A stretch of 64,000 nucleotides of DNA, from assembly GCA_024405875.1 (NCBI GenBank), contig JAKSOA010000001.1, positions 1 to 64,000 of the forward strand, in the 5' to 3' direction. The translations under genes and the position numbers were made by a program. Source of the DNA: Paludibacteraceae bacterium. GTDB taxonomy: Bacteria; Bacteroidota; Bacteroidia; Bacteroidales; Paludibacteraceae. The notes beneath the pieces were generated by a model. The model ran no database searches. It was not told the origin of the DNA and was given only the letters and a program-made list of their open reading frames with translations. Shown piece after piece: positions 25,670 through 34,841 of the stretch. Every line of letters starts with the position of its first letter. Position 1 is the stretch's first letter.

Positions 25670-26797
25670 TTAATCCTCCTCTTTTGCTTCTGTTACAGGC
25701 TTAATCTTCATACCGCTGTACATCTTGCTAACACCCTCAACAGCAATTACATCGCCGTCTTCCAAGCCCTCATAAACGGCATAATCCTTGTCATTCAACC
25801 TTACAACCGCAATTTCAGCACTCTCAACAGTATATACTGAATCATTTTGTACAACTTTGTAAGCAAAAGTCTTATCCTGAATATCAAACGTTGCGGTTTT
25901 TGGAATTACAATAGCCTTTGACTTCATAGGAATCACAACAGTAGCGCTACCACCTGATGTAAGAATGCCGTCAGGATTCTTAAATGCCGCACGAATACTG
26001 ATTGCACCCGTCTCCTTGTCAACAATACCTGATATTGTGACAATCCTACCCTTGGTGTTATATTCTGAACCGTCATTGAAAACAAGCTTACAGTCAGGCA
26101 ACTTGTCTATAAGGTTTTGTTTTGAGCCTACAGCCGATACCAAATACATATAATTTAATTCATTAATTGAAATATATGCGATAATCACACTATTATCAGA
26201 TACAATGGTCAGATATTTTGACTGAGGACCCACAAGCGCACCCTGTCTGTAGGTGATGTTACCCACGACTCCATCGTATGGGGCTTTGATTATTGTATGA
26301 TTAAAGTCATTCTGAGCGTGCAATTCTCCCGCCTTAGCCTCTGAAAGAGTGGCTTTTGCCATAAGATACTCATTATATGTAACCTTATATTGATGCTCTG
26401 ATACAATGTTCTTCTCCAACAACTCCTTTTGAGCCTGAACCTCAAGTTCCATTGTCTTAACCTGTGCCTCCGCACTCTCAACCTTTGCCTTTGCATTGTC
26501 CAAAATTGAGGCAAACTCCGTCTGGTTCAGCACAAACATAACTTGTCCTTTCTTAACAGACTGACCTTCAACTACTAATAACTCCTCAAGAGTAGCAGTA
26601 ACCTGCGGACGCATCTCTACATCCTGACGTCCTCTTAACTGGGCTGGTAACCTGTAATCAACAGTACAGGAATCTGAATATACCGTCATAACCCTTCTTG
26701 GCTGGGCGGGAGCCTCTGTCTCCTCTCCGTTTGAGCCACACGATGCAAACATTGGCACCATTGCCAACATCACCAAAAATTTTAGTGTACTTTTCAT
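25670..26797 (-). CDS. RND efflux periplasmic adaptor lipoprotein
   Basis: This membrane-fusion protein links the permease at 22541 with the channel at 21216. The 375-residue protein has a lipobox MFASC (Cys 20), a biotinyl-lipoyl domain (LLVVEGQSVKKGQVMFVL), a helical hairpin rich in Ala, Glu and Lys (about residues 100-165), and the beta-barrel/membrane-proximal part (IIKAPYDGVVGNITYRQGA onward). The ATG at 26797 follows the TlpA-like gene by 23 bases. Confidence 0.95.
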   Translation of the reverse strand: MKSTLKFLVMLAMVPMFASCGSNGEETEAPAQPRRVMTVYSDSCTVDYRLPAQLRGRQDVEMRPQVTATLEELLVVEGQSVKKGQVMFVLNQTEFASILDNAKAKVESAEAQVKTMELEVQAQKELLEKNIVSEHQYKVTYNEYLMAKATLSEAKAGELHAQNDFNHTIIKAPYDGVVGNITYRQGALVGPQSKYLTIVSDNSVIIAYISINELNYMYLVSAVGSKQNLIDKLPDCKLVFNDGSEYNTKGRIVTISGIVDKETGAISIRAAFKNPDGILTSGGSATVVIPMKSKAIVIPKTATFDIQDKTFAYKVVQNDSVYTVESAEIAVVRLNDKDYAVYEGLEDGDVIAVEGVSKMYSGMKIKPVTEAKEED

Positions 26798-26820
26798 ATT
26801 AAAATAGATTATCTGTTTTT

Positions 26821-27921
26821 TTACTTAATCAAATCCGCCAATTTTGTTTGTAATGCCTCACCCCTCAGTGATATGGCTACTATCTTTCCGTCCGGACCAA
26901 TCAGAACTGAGAAAGGAATTGAATTAACCCTCCAAGCCTTTGCAATAGGACAATTCCAGCGCTTGAACGTGCAAACGTGGTTCTTCCAAGCAAGCCCGTC
27001 AGCCTCAATGGCGTTTTTCCACGCACCTGCATCTGAATCAAGAGATACGCTGAACACATCAAACTTCTTACCTTTATACTTATTATAGGCGGCAACCACA
27101 TTTGGATTTTCTCCCCTGCAAGGACGGCACCACGATGCCCAGAAATCCACTAACACATACTTTCCCTTGAGACTTGAGAGTTTTATTGTCTTACCATCGG
27201 GGGTGACACTCTCTATCTCAGGAGCGGGATTACCAACCTCAATTGGATTGACAATCTTCTCTCCAATCTCTCTCATAACAAGCGTATTTCCGTATTTTGG
27301 CTGCAAGGCGGTATAGAGAGTTCTGAAAGTGGCTTTGTGAGCGCTGAAATCATTATTGAACTCAGCAAACTCAATAAGGATTGATGCCGGCAATGTCTTA
27401 TTTGCAATCAACATCTTCTCAAGTTCCTGTGAATAGACCTGATAGCGAGTGTAAAACTTTTGCTGGACAGCGGGACGGTCTATAGCCTCCGCCTTGTCAT
27501 ACTCATTCTGAATAGCCTTTAAATCATCTTGCAGAGGCAGGTTTTTGTCATAATAACTCTTTATAAGGGTCATATCAGCCGAACCTTTCACCTCTTTTAT
27601 AATGTTTGCGGCGTATGTGCTCTCAAACACTATGTCAATATTGTCACCTGGTGACAGAACCGCGATAATCTGTCTCTTTAAACCGTTGGTACCCTTAAAG
27701 AGCAGATAGAATGATTCTGTAGCGGAAATATCCGCCGTAAGATTGAATTTTCCGTCAGGTGAGACCGGGGCGGTGGTAACAAAATCATTATTTATATAGT
27801 ACAGACTCACGTTTTGGAAAAAATTTTTTCCAGTAATGACACCATTAACCTTTACCTCTCCGGCATAAGATGCCGCAGCCACAAACAACAACGCCACTAA
27901 CACAAACACTCTGTTCTTCAT
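26821..27921 (-). CDS. DUF4369/TlpA-type thioredoxin-fold protein
   Basis: This is an exported thiol-disulfide protein. The 366-residue protein has a signal peptide ending ASYAGE and a DUF4369-like N-terminal domain (about residues 25-110, with GVITGKNFFQNVSLYYINND). Next come a helical linker and a C-terminal AhpC/TSA-thioredoxin domain with the active site FWASWCRPCRGENP (CxxC, about residue 260). Such proteins reduce or isomerise cysteines in the periplasm; the partner is unknown. It lies between queA and the efflux genes with short gaps and is probably co-transcribed. Confidence 0.9.
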   Translation of the reverse strand: MKNRVFVLVALLFVAAASYAGEVKVNGVITGKNFFQNVSLYYINNDFVTTAPVSPDGKFNLTADISATESFYLLFKGTNGLKRQIIAVLSPGDNIDIVFESTYAANIIKEVKGSADMTLIKSYYDKNLPLQDDLKAIQNEYDKAEAIDRPAVQQKFYTRYQVYSQELEKMLIANKTLPASILIEFAEFNNDFSAHKATFRTLYTALQPKYGNTLVMREIGEKIVNPIEVGNPAPEIESVTPDGKTIKLSSLKGKYVLVDFWASWCRPCRGENPNVVAAYNKYKGKKFDVFSVSLDSDAGAWKNAIEADGLAWKNHVCTFKRWNCPIAKAWRVNSIPFSVLIGPDGKIVAISLRGEALQTKLADLIK

Positions 27922-27925
27922 ATTA

Positions 27926-27957
27926 TGTTAATTATTAATTGTTAATTATTAATTATC
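27926..27957. repeat. Period-7 AATTATT/AATTGTT repeat, between queA and the TlpA-like gene
   Basis: This is an array of TTAATTA-type units directly after the queA stop. It is the complement-strand form of the AATTAAT/AATTAAC family. Confidence 0.7.
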
Positions 27958-29150
27958 AAAGAACTGTCCCCGTATGAGAGAAATCTATACCCGTTATCCA
28001 TCGCAAATTTATATATTTTTCTCCACTCACTACCCACAAACGCTGAGATAAGCAGAAGCAGGGTGCTTTTAGGTTGATGGAAATTTGTTACCAAACCTTT
28101 GACTATGTGCAACTTATACCCTGGCACTATTATAATTTGGGTGGAGCCGTGCAGCATATCCATATTGTTTTTTTGCAGATATGCCATTATGGCGTCCAAC
28201 GCATCCTCAGCACTTACATTATACTCTTCTGAGTATGGTTCCCACTGGCTTACAAACATCTCCTTATTCCCCTTCAACAGCCTGCATCCCATAAAGTAGA
28301 GGCTCTCCAGTGTTCTTACGCTTGTGGTTCCCACCGCTATTACATGTCCTATGGACTCTCTTATTCTTTTAATTGTATCTAATGGCACCGCTATAACCTC
28401 AGTGTGCATATCGTGACCGCCTATCTCATCACTTTTTACGGGATAGAACGTGCCCGCACCCACGTGCAGTGTAAGTTCCGCTCTGCCTATCCCTTTGGCG
28501 TCAAGGTCTTTAAGCACCTGTTCTGTAAAATGCAACCCTGCCGTAGGGGCGGCTACGGAACCCTTGATTTTTGAATAAACTGTCTGATATGTGCTTTTAT
28601 CACTCTCCTCACTCTTGCGGTTAAGATATGGCGGAATAGGTAGTTCACCCAAGGAATCCAATATCTCAGCAAAACTCACATTGTCACCATTCCAAGAGAA
28701 CTCAACATTATGCACCATACCGGCACTATTAAGTTTGACGGCAGAAAGCGTTATAAGTTTACCATCTATGACACATTGTTTGTGCAAAGCCCCGCTTTTC
28801 CAAAGTTTCAGTCTGCCTATCATACAACGCCACACGCATCTGCCTGTAGCGGAAAAAGATAGTTGGTGTTCTGACGGTTCTATAGGGTCAAGGCAGAAGA
28901 CCTCCACAACTCCCCCGCTCTCTTTCTTGAAATGAAGTCTTGCCTGAATGACCTTCGTATTGTTAAACACTAACAAAGTGTCAGCAGGCAGGAGTTCAGG
29001 CAACTCCTTGAAAACATTTGTTGAAATGGAACCACCTTTATATAAAAGAAGTTTTGACTCATCACGTTTTGGCAGGGGATATTTTGCAATCCGCTCATCG
29101 GGGAGGTCATAGGAATAGTCCTCCATACGTATCTCTCTTACGTCACTCAT
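27942..29150 (-). CDS. queA: S-adenosylmethionine:tRNA ribosyltransferase-isomerase
   Basis: QueA transfers the ribosyl part of SAM onto 7-aminomethyl-7-deazaguanine in tRNA to give epoxyqueuosine. At 402 residues it is the long form; the common form is about 350. Features: YDLPDERIAKYPLPKRDESKL written as YDLPDERIAKYP and KRDESKLL, FNNTKVIQARL, SVAAPTAGLHFTEQVL, LTLHVGAGTFYPVK and TNFHQPKSTLLLL. The next enzyme of the pathway, QueH, is encoded at 56073. Its ATG overlaps the stop of the AsmA-like gene as ATGA. Confidence 0.95.
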   Translation of the reverse strand: MSDVREIRMEDYSYDLPDERIAKYPLPKRDESKLLLYKGGSISTNVFKELPELLPADTLLVFNNTKVIQARLHFKKESGGVVEVFCLDPIEPSEHQLSFSATGRCVWRCMIGRLKLWKSGALHKQCVIDGKLITLSAVKLNSAGMVHNVEFSWNGDNVSFAEILDSLGELPIPPYLNRKSEESDKSTYQTVYSKIKGSVAAPTAGLHFTEQVLKDLDAKGIGRAELTLHVGAGTFYPVKSDEIGGHDMHTEVIAVPLDTIKRIRESIGHVIAVGTTSVRTLESLYFMGCRLLKGNKEMFVSQWEPYSEEYNVSAEDALDAIMAYLQKNNMDMLHGSTQIIIVPGYKLHIVKGLVTNFHQPKSTLLLLISAFVGSEWRKIYKFAMDNGYRFLSYGDSSLIINN

Positions 29151-30946
29151 TCCGTTACATCCTTTCCACTTCTTCTTGCCTCACGTTTTGCGGCTCGTTC
29201 CTCTTTTCTTGCGGCACGTTTGGCGGCATGCTCCTCTTTTCTCGCCTCTCGCTTAACAGCCTTCTCATCTCTTCTTGCCTTACGCATAGACTCTCTCTCC
29301 GCTTTCCTCTCCTCATAAGTACCTTTAACCTCTTCCTTGCGGAAGAACGGAGCCAATAGTGTAACCTCAAAACCTCTGAACATAGGTGTCAGCATATATA
29401 CAACGTATGGCTTGTAGAGGTTTCTCTCTCCTGATACATTGTAAGTCTTAGGATTCTGACCCGCTCTTTCAGGATTGGAGTGTGGCACAACTATCTTTAT
29501 GGCTCCATTGACCAATTTACTTGCCTTGTTCAACTGCTTTATAGGAGATGTCCCCTTGATTATTTTGGCGTCAAGGTCCTTATACTCCATAACAAATGTT
29601 CCTGTGGCGTTCATTGTATCGCCCTGTGCCTTGACCTCCAATCTATTCAACTCTCCTGATACCTGAGCGCCTGCGAGTTTTCCGAGAAAACCGTTGTATG
29701 CCTTGAAATCCCCGTTCTCCACAAGAATGTGCTCATTCCACGTACTCTCCTTATCTTTAACAAGATTCATAGTGGCTGACATACGGCCTCCGCCACCATC
29801 AACATTACACTTCAAATCAATAACCACATCACGGGTGTCAATATTGCCAAGATTCTTTATTTTAACATTCATACTATTCATATTCAGCGTTGAAGGCGGG
29901 AATATGCCTGCGGTGAATGTGTAGTGAAAGCGGTCAAGACTCACCGTTACCAACTTAAGGTCTAACGGTAGTGTAACCTTTGCGAGCAGTGACTGAATTG
30001 GTCTCTGAACCGTTGTGTGAGGATAAGTCAAATCCTGATATATGTCAGCGTACCCGCCCCTGACGGTAATTGAATCAAGTTTTATGCTCTCACTGACTAT
30101 TGAACGCACTATGTTTACACGGGAAGTTTTCACCTCTTTTATATGCAGGTCTGTCCAAGTGGCAGGTTTCTTGCCCAGCACATCAGTAAGTGTCGCCTTG
30201 TTCAGAGTACAAGTGTGTCTGATACCCTTTATGGTTATATTCTCAGTATTCTTTGAACTAACCTCATCAACTTTGAGAATATATCTGGCATCGGGCTGTA
30301 TGAACTTTATATGTTTTAAACTGAGACTGTAGATTGAGTCATTGTAAAAAATGCTGTCATTCTCCAAATCATATCCAAGATTCTGAACAGAGACATAGAG
30401 GCTGTCAAACTCAGCGTAAAGAGAGGTACTGAGACTCTTTAATTTAAGAGAGGCGTTATTTACGTCCACCTTATTCACATTAATAGCGGCAATGAATTTC
30501 AAAAGATTCTTTGATATGTCCATCTGGTCAGGCGATTTATCCTCATCTCTCTTCTTCTTAAAATGGACAATGGTTGAAATATCATTTATCTCAACGCTTC
30601 CTATATGAATATTCTTTCTAATCATATAGTACAGAAGCATAGGGAAATAGAACTTTGTCTCAGCAGACTCCACTATGAATCCCTGTTCCTCCTCTTCCAA
30701 CCTGTTTTTTGCGTTTGAGCAGTAACGCAGACCTGTCACGGTAACGGAACTGCGGAACACACTTACATCAATGCTGTCGTATGTCACAGTAACCTCCTTT
30801 ATACCACGCACCTGTTCAAACAGTCTCTGCCTCACCTTGTTTGAGAGTTGGTTATTCAGATATGAGACTCCGTATGAAACCGCAAACGCTACCACTATTA
30901 TTAAAGCGGCGGTGAGAAAAATCTTTATTCCTGTACTTTTCTTCAT
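29147..30946 (-). CDS. AsmA/DUF748-like membrane-anchored protein with basic tail
   Basis: The 599 residues begin with one N-terminal membrane anchor (about 9-30). A long beta-rich region follows that looks like the AsmA/TamB/DUF748 superfamily, whose members move or regulate lipids between membranes. The last ~65 residues form a charged helix of repeated KRAARKEERAAKREARR-type units, absent from its neighbour. The protein is clearly paralogous to the product at 30947: the segments RVNIVRS, DLYQDMTYP/DIYQDLTYP, GIFPPST, DAKIIKG.SPIKQLN and RDLYKPY/RNLYKPY align in order. The two genes abut with no gap. The true function is not known. Confidence 0.7.
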   Translation of the reverse strand: MKKSTGIKIFLTAALIIVVAFAVSYGVSYLNNQLSNKVRQRLFEQVRGIKEVTVTYDSIDVSVFRSSVTVTGLRYCSNAKNRLEEEEQGFIVESAETKFYFPMLLYYMIRKNIHIGSVEINDISTIVHFKKKRDEDKSPDQMDISKNLLKFIAAINVNKVDVNNASLKLKSLSTSLYAEFDSLYVSVQNLGYDLENDSIFYNDSIYSLSLKHIKFIQPDARYILKVDEVSSKNTENITIKGIRHTCTLNKATLTDVLGKKPATWTDLHIKEVKTSRVNIVRSIVSESIKLDSITVRGGYADIYQDLTYPHTTVQRPIQSLLAKVTLPLDLKLVTVSLDRFHYTFTAGIFPPSTLNMNSMNVKIKNLGNIDTRDVVIDLKCNVDGGGGRMSATMNLVKDKESTWNEHILVENGDFKAYNGFLGKLAGAQVSGELNRLEVKAQGDTMNATGTFVMEYKDLDAKIIKGTSPIKQLNKASKLVNGAIKIVVPHSNPERAGQNPKTYNVSGERNLYKPYVVYMLTPMFRGFEVTLLAPFFRKEEVKGTYEERKAERESMRKARRDEKAVKREARKEEHAAKRAARKEERAAKREARRSGKDVTE

Positions 30947-32614
30947 CTATCTCTTTTTTTCTTTTATCTCCTTATGCAGATAGAACGGAGCGAGCAGGGT
31001 CTCCTGCAAGCCGTTGAACATAGGACTTAACATATATATCATATAAGGTTTATACAAATCTCTCTTGCCTTTGACTCTATACGCCTTGGGCTTGTCACCC
31101 GGTTTTGCCGGATTTGCGGGAGGCAGCAGAATCTTGACAAGTCCGTTTAACGCCTTGCTGTTCTCATTTAGTTGCTTTATAGGAGATTTCCCCTTTATAA
31201 TCTTTGCGTCAAGACCGCTATATTCCATAACGAATGTTCCTCCTGCACTTGCAGAGTCTCCTTTGGCGTAACACTCCATCTTGCGTACACGTCCGCTCAC
31301 CTCAGCACCCGCTATACTGCCTAAGAAACCGTTGAACGCCTTTAGGTTGGCATTTTCAAGTATTATACGCTCACGCCAGGAGCATATATCATCCTTAAGC
31401 AGACGCAGATTCATCACCATATAACCACCGCCACCGTTAATAGAGCATTTTAGCAGAACCACCAAATCCCTGAGGTCAGTATTGCTGATGCGTATGACAG
31501 AGGCGTCAATGTTGTTCATACGTATTGTTGACGGAGGGAATATCCCCGATGTGTAGGTGTAGTTGAATTTGTCAAGTCTCAGTTTCACCTTTTTGACATC
31601 CAAAGGCATATTAACCTTCTTAAGCATAGCCTGGAACGGCCTTTGCACCGTGGTGTAAGGATATGTCATATCCTGATACAAATCCACCGAGCCACCCGTA
31701 ACTGTCACTGAGTCAATATTTATATTCTCATTTATTACTGAGCGTACTATATTCACCCTTGATGTCTGAACCTCATCTATATTAAGGTCACTCCAAATTG
31801 CCGGCACCTTTCCGTTAACCACGGCAAGTCTCTCTTTTGGCACATTGCAAGTATGTCTTATACCCTTTATTGTAAGATTTTCAGTATCCTTTGAATAGAG
31901 TTCGCCCACGGTGAGAGTGTATTTGCCGTCAGGCTGCACAAACTTTATGTTCTTTATGGAACAGTAATAGACTGAGTCATTATAGAAGATGCTGTCTCTG
32001 CTGAAGTCATATCCTATATTCTTAACATTCAGATAGAGACTGTCACAATCAGCCTCCAACGGGGAGTTTATATCCTTGAAACGCAGTGAGCCGTTATTTA
32101 TGGCTACATTCCTTACATTTATTGAAACCAGATACTTTAGAACAGACTTTGATATCTCCATCTTAGTCTTAGCGTTAACAGTATCACCACCGGCAACAGG
32201 AATTGTGTCTTTATGCGAGGCGTAGTTCGCAATTGCTGATACGTCATTGGCTACCACCTTGCCTATCTTAACCTCCTTATTCCTGACGTATGACAGATAA
32301 CTGAGGAATTGGAATTGAGTCATCTTTGACTCCACGATAAAACCAGGCACTGAGTCAACCAGAATATTATCGGGGTTAGAGCAGTAACGCAGATTGCTTA
32401 CGTATGCCGAACCGTGCCACAAATCCACCTTTATGCTCTCATAACTGACACTTACATTATCCATAGCCTTAACCTGCTCGGTCAGTTGTTTGTTAACCAT
32501 CTCTGTGAGCAAATCATTGGCATACTCAACACTGGCGAACAGCAACCCTGACACAATGACCAGCACGCCAAGTGTGACCCACCATTTTATCTTCCTATTC
32601 TTTTTCTTTTCCAT
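30947..32614 (-). CDS. AsmA/DUF748-like membrane-anchored protein, paralogue
   Basis: This 555-residue protein has an N-terminal anchor (about residues 10-30, WWVTLGVLVIVSGLLFA) and the same beta-rich body as the following gene, ending after YLHKEIKEKKR without the long basic tail. The shared segments occur in the same order and spacing over nearly the whole length, so the pair is a tandem duplication that has diverged. It follows xseB by six bases and continues into the tailed paralogue and queA. Confidence 0.7.
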   Translation of the reverse strand: MEKKKNRKIKWWVTLGVLVIVSGLLFASVEYANDLLTEMVNKQLTEQVKAMDNVSVSYESIKVDLWHGSAYVSNLRYCSNPDNILVDSVPGFIVESKMTQFQFLSYLSYVRNKEVKIGKVVANDVSAIANYASHKDTIPVAGGDTVNAKTKMEISKSVLKYLVSINVRNVAINNGSLRFKDINSPLEADCDSLYLNVKNIGYDFSRDSIFYNDSVYYCSIKNIKFVQPDGKYTLTVGELYSKDTENLTIKGIRHTCNVPKERLAVVNGKVPAIWSDLNIDEVQTSRVNIVRSVINENINIDSVTVTGGSVDLYQDMTYPYTTVQRPFQAMLKKVNMPLDVKKVKLRLDKFNYTYTSGIFPPSTIRMNNIDASVIRISNTDLRDLVVLLKCSINGGGGYMVMNLRLLKDDICSWRERIILENANLKAFNGFLGSIAGAEVSGRVRKMECYAKGDSASAGGTFVMEYSGLDAKIIKGKSPIKQLNENSKALNGLVKILLPPANPAKPGDKPKAYRVKGKRDLYKPYMIYMLSPMFNGLQETLLAPFYLHKEIKEKKR

Positions 32615-32620
32615 ACAAAT

Positions 32621-32797
32621 TTACTTATTAAGCATTGACTCCACCTCATCAACTGTCTCAGTAAGAGTTTTCTTACAAAATTCAACCAACTCCTTAGCCT
32701 CTTTTATTCTGGCTGTAAGTTCAGATAGCGGCATCTCTCCGCTCTTAAGTTGAGCCAATATGGTCTCAAGTTTCTTTATCGCTTCCTCGTAGTTCAT
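32621..32797 (-). CDS. xseB: Exodeoxyribonuclease VII small subunit
   Basis: This 58-residue protein begins MNYEEAIKKLETILAQLKSG, followed by EMPLSELTARIKEAKELVEF. It is a helical, charged sequence matching the XseB family, which normally reads YEEAxxxLExIVxxLExG. XseB forms the multi-copy small subunit that activates the XseA nuclease. It starts 44 bases after the xseA stop, with an AATTAGT repeat array in between, and it is followed by the AsmA-like genes. Confidence 0.92.
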   Translation of the reverse strand: MNYEEAIKKLETILAQLKSGEMPLSELTARIKEAKELVEFCKKTLTETVDEVESMLNK

Positions 32798-32799
32798 TT

Positions 32800-32829
32800 C
32801 AATTAGTAATTAGTAATTAGCAATTAAGA
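32800..32829. repeat. Period-7 AATTAGT repeat between xseA and xseB
   Basis: These are AATTAGT/AATTAGC units in tandem, a variant of the AATTAAT family. A similar AATTAGT array occurs at 45372. Confidence 0.7.
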
Positions 32830-32840
32830 ACTGGTCTTTA

Positions 32841-34082
32841 TTAGTTTACGATGGAGTTAACTGTACCATCAGAGAAAAGTGTTGTAAGTGTGTCACCCGC
32901 TTTCAACCCCGATGCCTTTGTTATGACCTTTCCACCGCTCATTGCCATTGAATAGCCCTTTTTAAGCACATTCTCAGGAGATGTTAGTTCTATGGTCTGA
33001 CCGGCAATCTCCAATGCGTGTCTCTTATTGTCAAAATATGCCCTGACACTTGCCCTCAAGTCACTGCCAAACAGGTTCAGCATTCCCATCTGACGCTCAA
33101 GCCCTACCTTTACCGCAGTAACTATACCGTTCCCTAAAAAATCAACTTTGCTCTGACACTCAAGAATATACTGCTTTACATAATCATTAAGGCATTGTGT
33201 TATATCAGCAAGACGCTGCTCCGCCTCAACACTGCACTCCACAATAAACGCCGCTACAGCCGTCGGGGTTTTCAAATGCACACACGCCACCTCATCTACC
33301 ACAGAAACATCTCTATCGTGGCCTATACCAGAGAGAATAGGGAGCGGGAACTGAGCCACGACTGACGCCACCCCGTACCTGTCAAAACAGTTCAAATCAG
33401 AGACCGCGCCTCCGCCTCGTAATATTGCCACCACATCAAACTCACCAGCCCTCTCCGCTATTGCGTCAAATGCCTTAATAATTGAATCCTCAGCACTATC
33501 GCCCTGCATTACCGTCTCAAACAACTCCGTCTTGTACTTGTAACCGCCACCATTTGCCTTGAGTTGATTAATGAAGTCACCATACCCGGCGGCACCACTT
33601 GCAGAGACTACGGCAATCCGCTTTATAAGCATAGGCAACTCTAACTCCCGGTTACAGTCATAAACACCCTCATCCTTCAGTTTCTGAACCACGACTGCAC
33701 GTCTGACCGCCGCATCACCAAGCGTATATGACGGGTCTATGTCAATAATGTTCAGTGAATAACCGTATTGCGGATGAAAATTGGGTTTAACCTTCACAAG
33801 CACCTTCATACCTGTTCTCAACGGTGAGCCCGTGAGTTTCACAAAGGTCATACGCATTGTAATGTAGGCTGAACGCCATATAGTCGCCTGCGCCTTCGCC
33901 ACAATGGCGTCACTCTCAGTATCCTTCTCTATAAGTTCCAGATAGCAGTGCCCCCTCTCCTGCAGACTGTTAATCTCAGCCGTAACCCAAATCCCGTACG
34001 GGAAGGCACCACCTACAACACCACTGACCGTCTCTCCTAACTGACGAAGGGTGATAGCGTTATTTGCCCCCTTCACAGCCAT
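32841..34082 (-). CDS. xseA: Exodeoxyribonuclease VII large subunit
   Basis: This is the catalytic subunit of a single-strand DNA exonuclease used in repair and recombination. The 413 residues include the N-terminal OB-fold (WVTAEINSLQERGHCYLELIEK, split here as WVTAEINSLQ and RGHCYLELIE), the conserved core IAVVSASGAAGYGDF, ILRGGGAVSDLNCFD, and LPILSGIGHDRDVSVVDEVA with THLKTPTA-like HLKTPTAVAAF. The C-terminal GYSMAMSGGKVI is typical. The ATG at 34082 shares a base with the upstream stop, and xseB follows. Confidence 0.96.
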   Translation of the reverse strand: MAVKGANNAITLRQLGETVSGVVGGAFPYGIWVTAEINSLQERGHCYLELIEKDTESDAIVAKAQATIWRSAYITMRMTFVKLTGSPLRTGMKVLVKVKPNFHPQYGYSLNIIDIDPSYTLGDAAVRRAVVVQKLKDEGVYDCNRELELPMLIKRIAVVSASGAAGYGDFINQLKANGGGYKYKTELFETVMQGDSAEDSIIKAFDAIAERAGEFDVVAILRGGGAVSDLNCFDRYGVASVVAQFPLPILSGIGHDRDVSVVDEVACVHLKTPTAVAAFIVECSVEAEQRLADITQCLNDYVKQYILECQSKVDFLGNGIVTAVKVGLERQMGMLNLFGSDLRASVRAYFDNKRHALEIAGQTIELTSPENVLKKGYSMAMSGGKVITKASGLKAGDTLTTLFSDGTVNSIVN

Positions 34083-34810
34083 TACTGTATTGACTCAAAT
34101 GACGGTTCTGCAATATGACGGTCTATATCAGCCTCAGCACTCTCCTTTTTCAAAAATGCCTCATATTTCTTGCAATGACCATTCTTGAACTTATACTCAG
34201 TGACAGAGCCATCATTATCATAGAATCTCCATACGCCGTCTCTCAAGCCCACGGAGAATGTACCCTCCACAACCTTGCTTCCGTCATCAGAGAATGAGAT
34301 GTAAGCGCCATCTAAAACTCCAGCCCTATAATTGATGACAGCCTGTTTCTGTCCGTTGGTAAAACACTTGACACGCTCCCCGTCAATTTTATCAGCACTG
34401 TAATTCATACTGTCAAGCGCCACTCCGTTATCAAAATATTCCATATACTGTCCGTCCTTTACTCCGTTATTATATGTGATGAGAATAACTGGATGACCGT
34501 CCTTTGGAGAGAAGAATCTCCAGACACCGTCCCTCTTCTTGCCTTTGTAAGCACCTTCAGCATAAGGAGTCGCACCAACTGTGTAGATTACAATGGTAGA
34601 GTTTCCGTCAGCGTCAAACTGCTGTACCGATGAAATTCTTCCATCTTCAAAATATCTTGTAATGCTTACGGGCTTATCTCCAATGAAATAGCCGTCATAC
34701 ATCAACCCACCACCGTCAGGGTAGTTCTTTGCTCTATACTCAGGCTCCTGAGCCATTACGGCACACGCCTGAACCAGAAGCAGAAACATTAATGTTTTTA
34801 CACGAAACAT
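34082..34810 (-). CDS. Secreted MORN-variant (YwqK-like) repeat protein
   Basis: The 242-residue protein has a signal peptide ending AVMAQ and about six MORN-variant repeats of the type DGxWRFFxxDG (for example KKRDGVWRFFSPKDG, DGQYMEYFDNG and LRDGVWRFYDNDG). Such proteins are common and secreted in Bacteroidota. Databases often name them YwqK-family antitoxins, but a toxin partner is not visible here, so that role is not supported. It may act as a structural or adhesive beta-hairpin protein. It is co-transcribed with xseA. Confidence 0.8.
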   Translation of the reverse strand: MFRVKTLMFLLLVQACAVMAQEPEYRAKNYPDGGGLMYDGYFIGDKPVSITRYFEDGRISSVQQFDADGNSTIVIYTVGATPYAEGAYKGKKRDGVWRFFSPKDGHPVILITYNNGVKDGQYMEYFDNGVALDSMNYSADKIDGERVKCFTNGQKQAVINYRAGVLDGAYISFSDDGSKVVEGTFSVGLRDGVWRFYDNDGSVTEYKFKNGHCKKYEAFLKKESAEADIDRHIAEPSFESIQ

Positions 34811-34811
34811 A

Positions 34812-34841
34812 CCAATTAATAATTAATAATTAACAATTAAC
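34812..34841. repeat. Period-7 AATTAAT/AATTAAC repeat after the RluA gene
   Basis: This is a tandem AATTAAT, AATTAAT, AATTAAC, AATTAAC array that ends at the rluA-type stop codon. Confidence 0.75.

Noticed and set aside
34082..34810. Toxin-antitoxin system suggested by the YwqK name.
   Set aside because: The protein is a secreted MORN-type repeat protein between xseA and an rluA-type gene, with no toxin-like partner.
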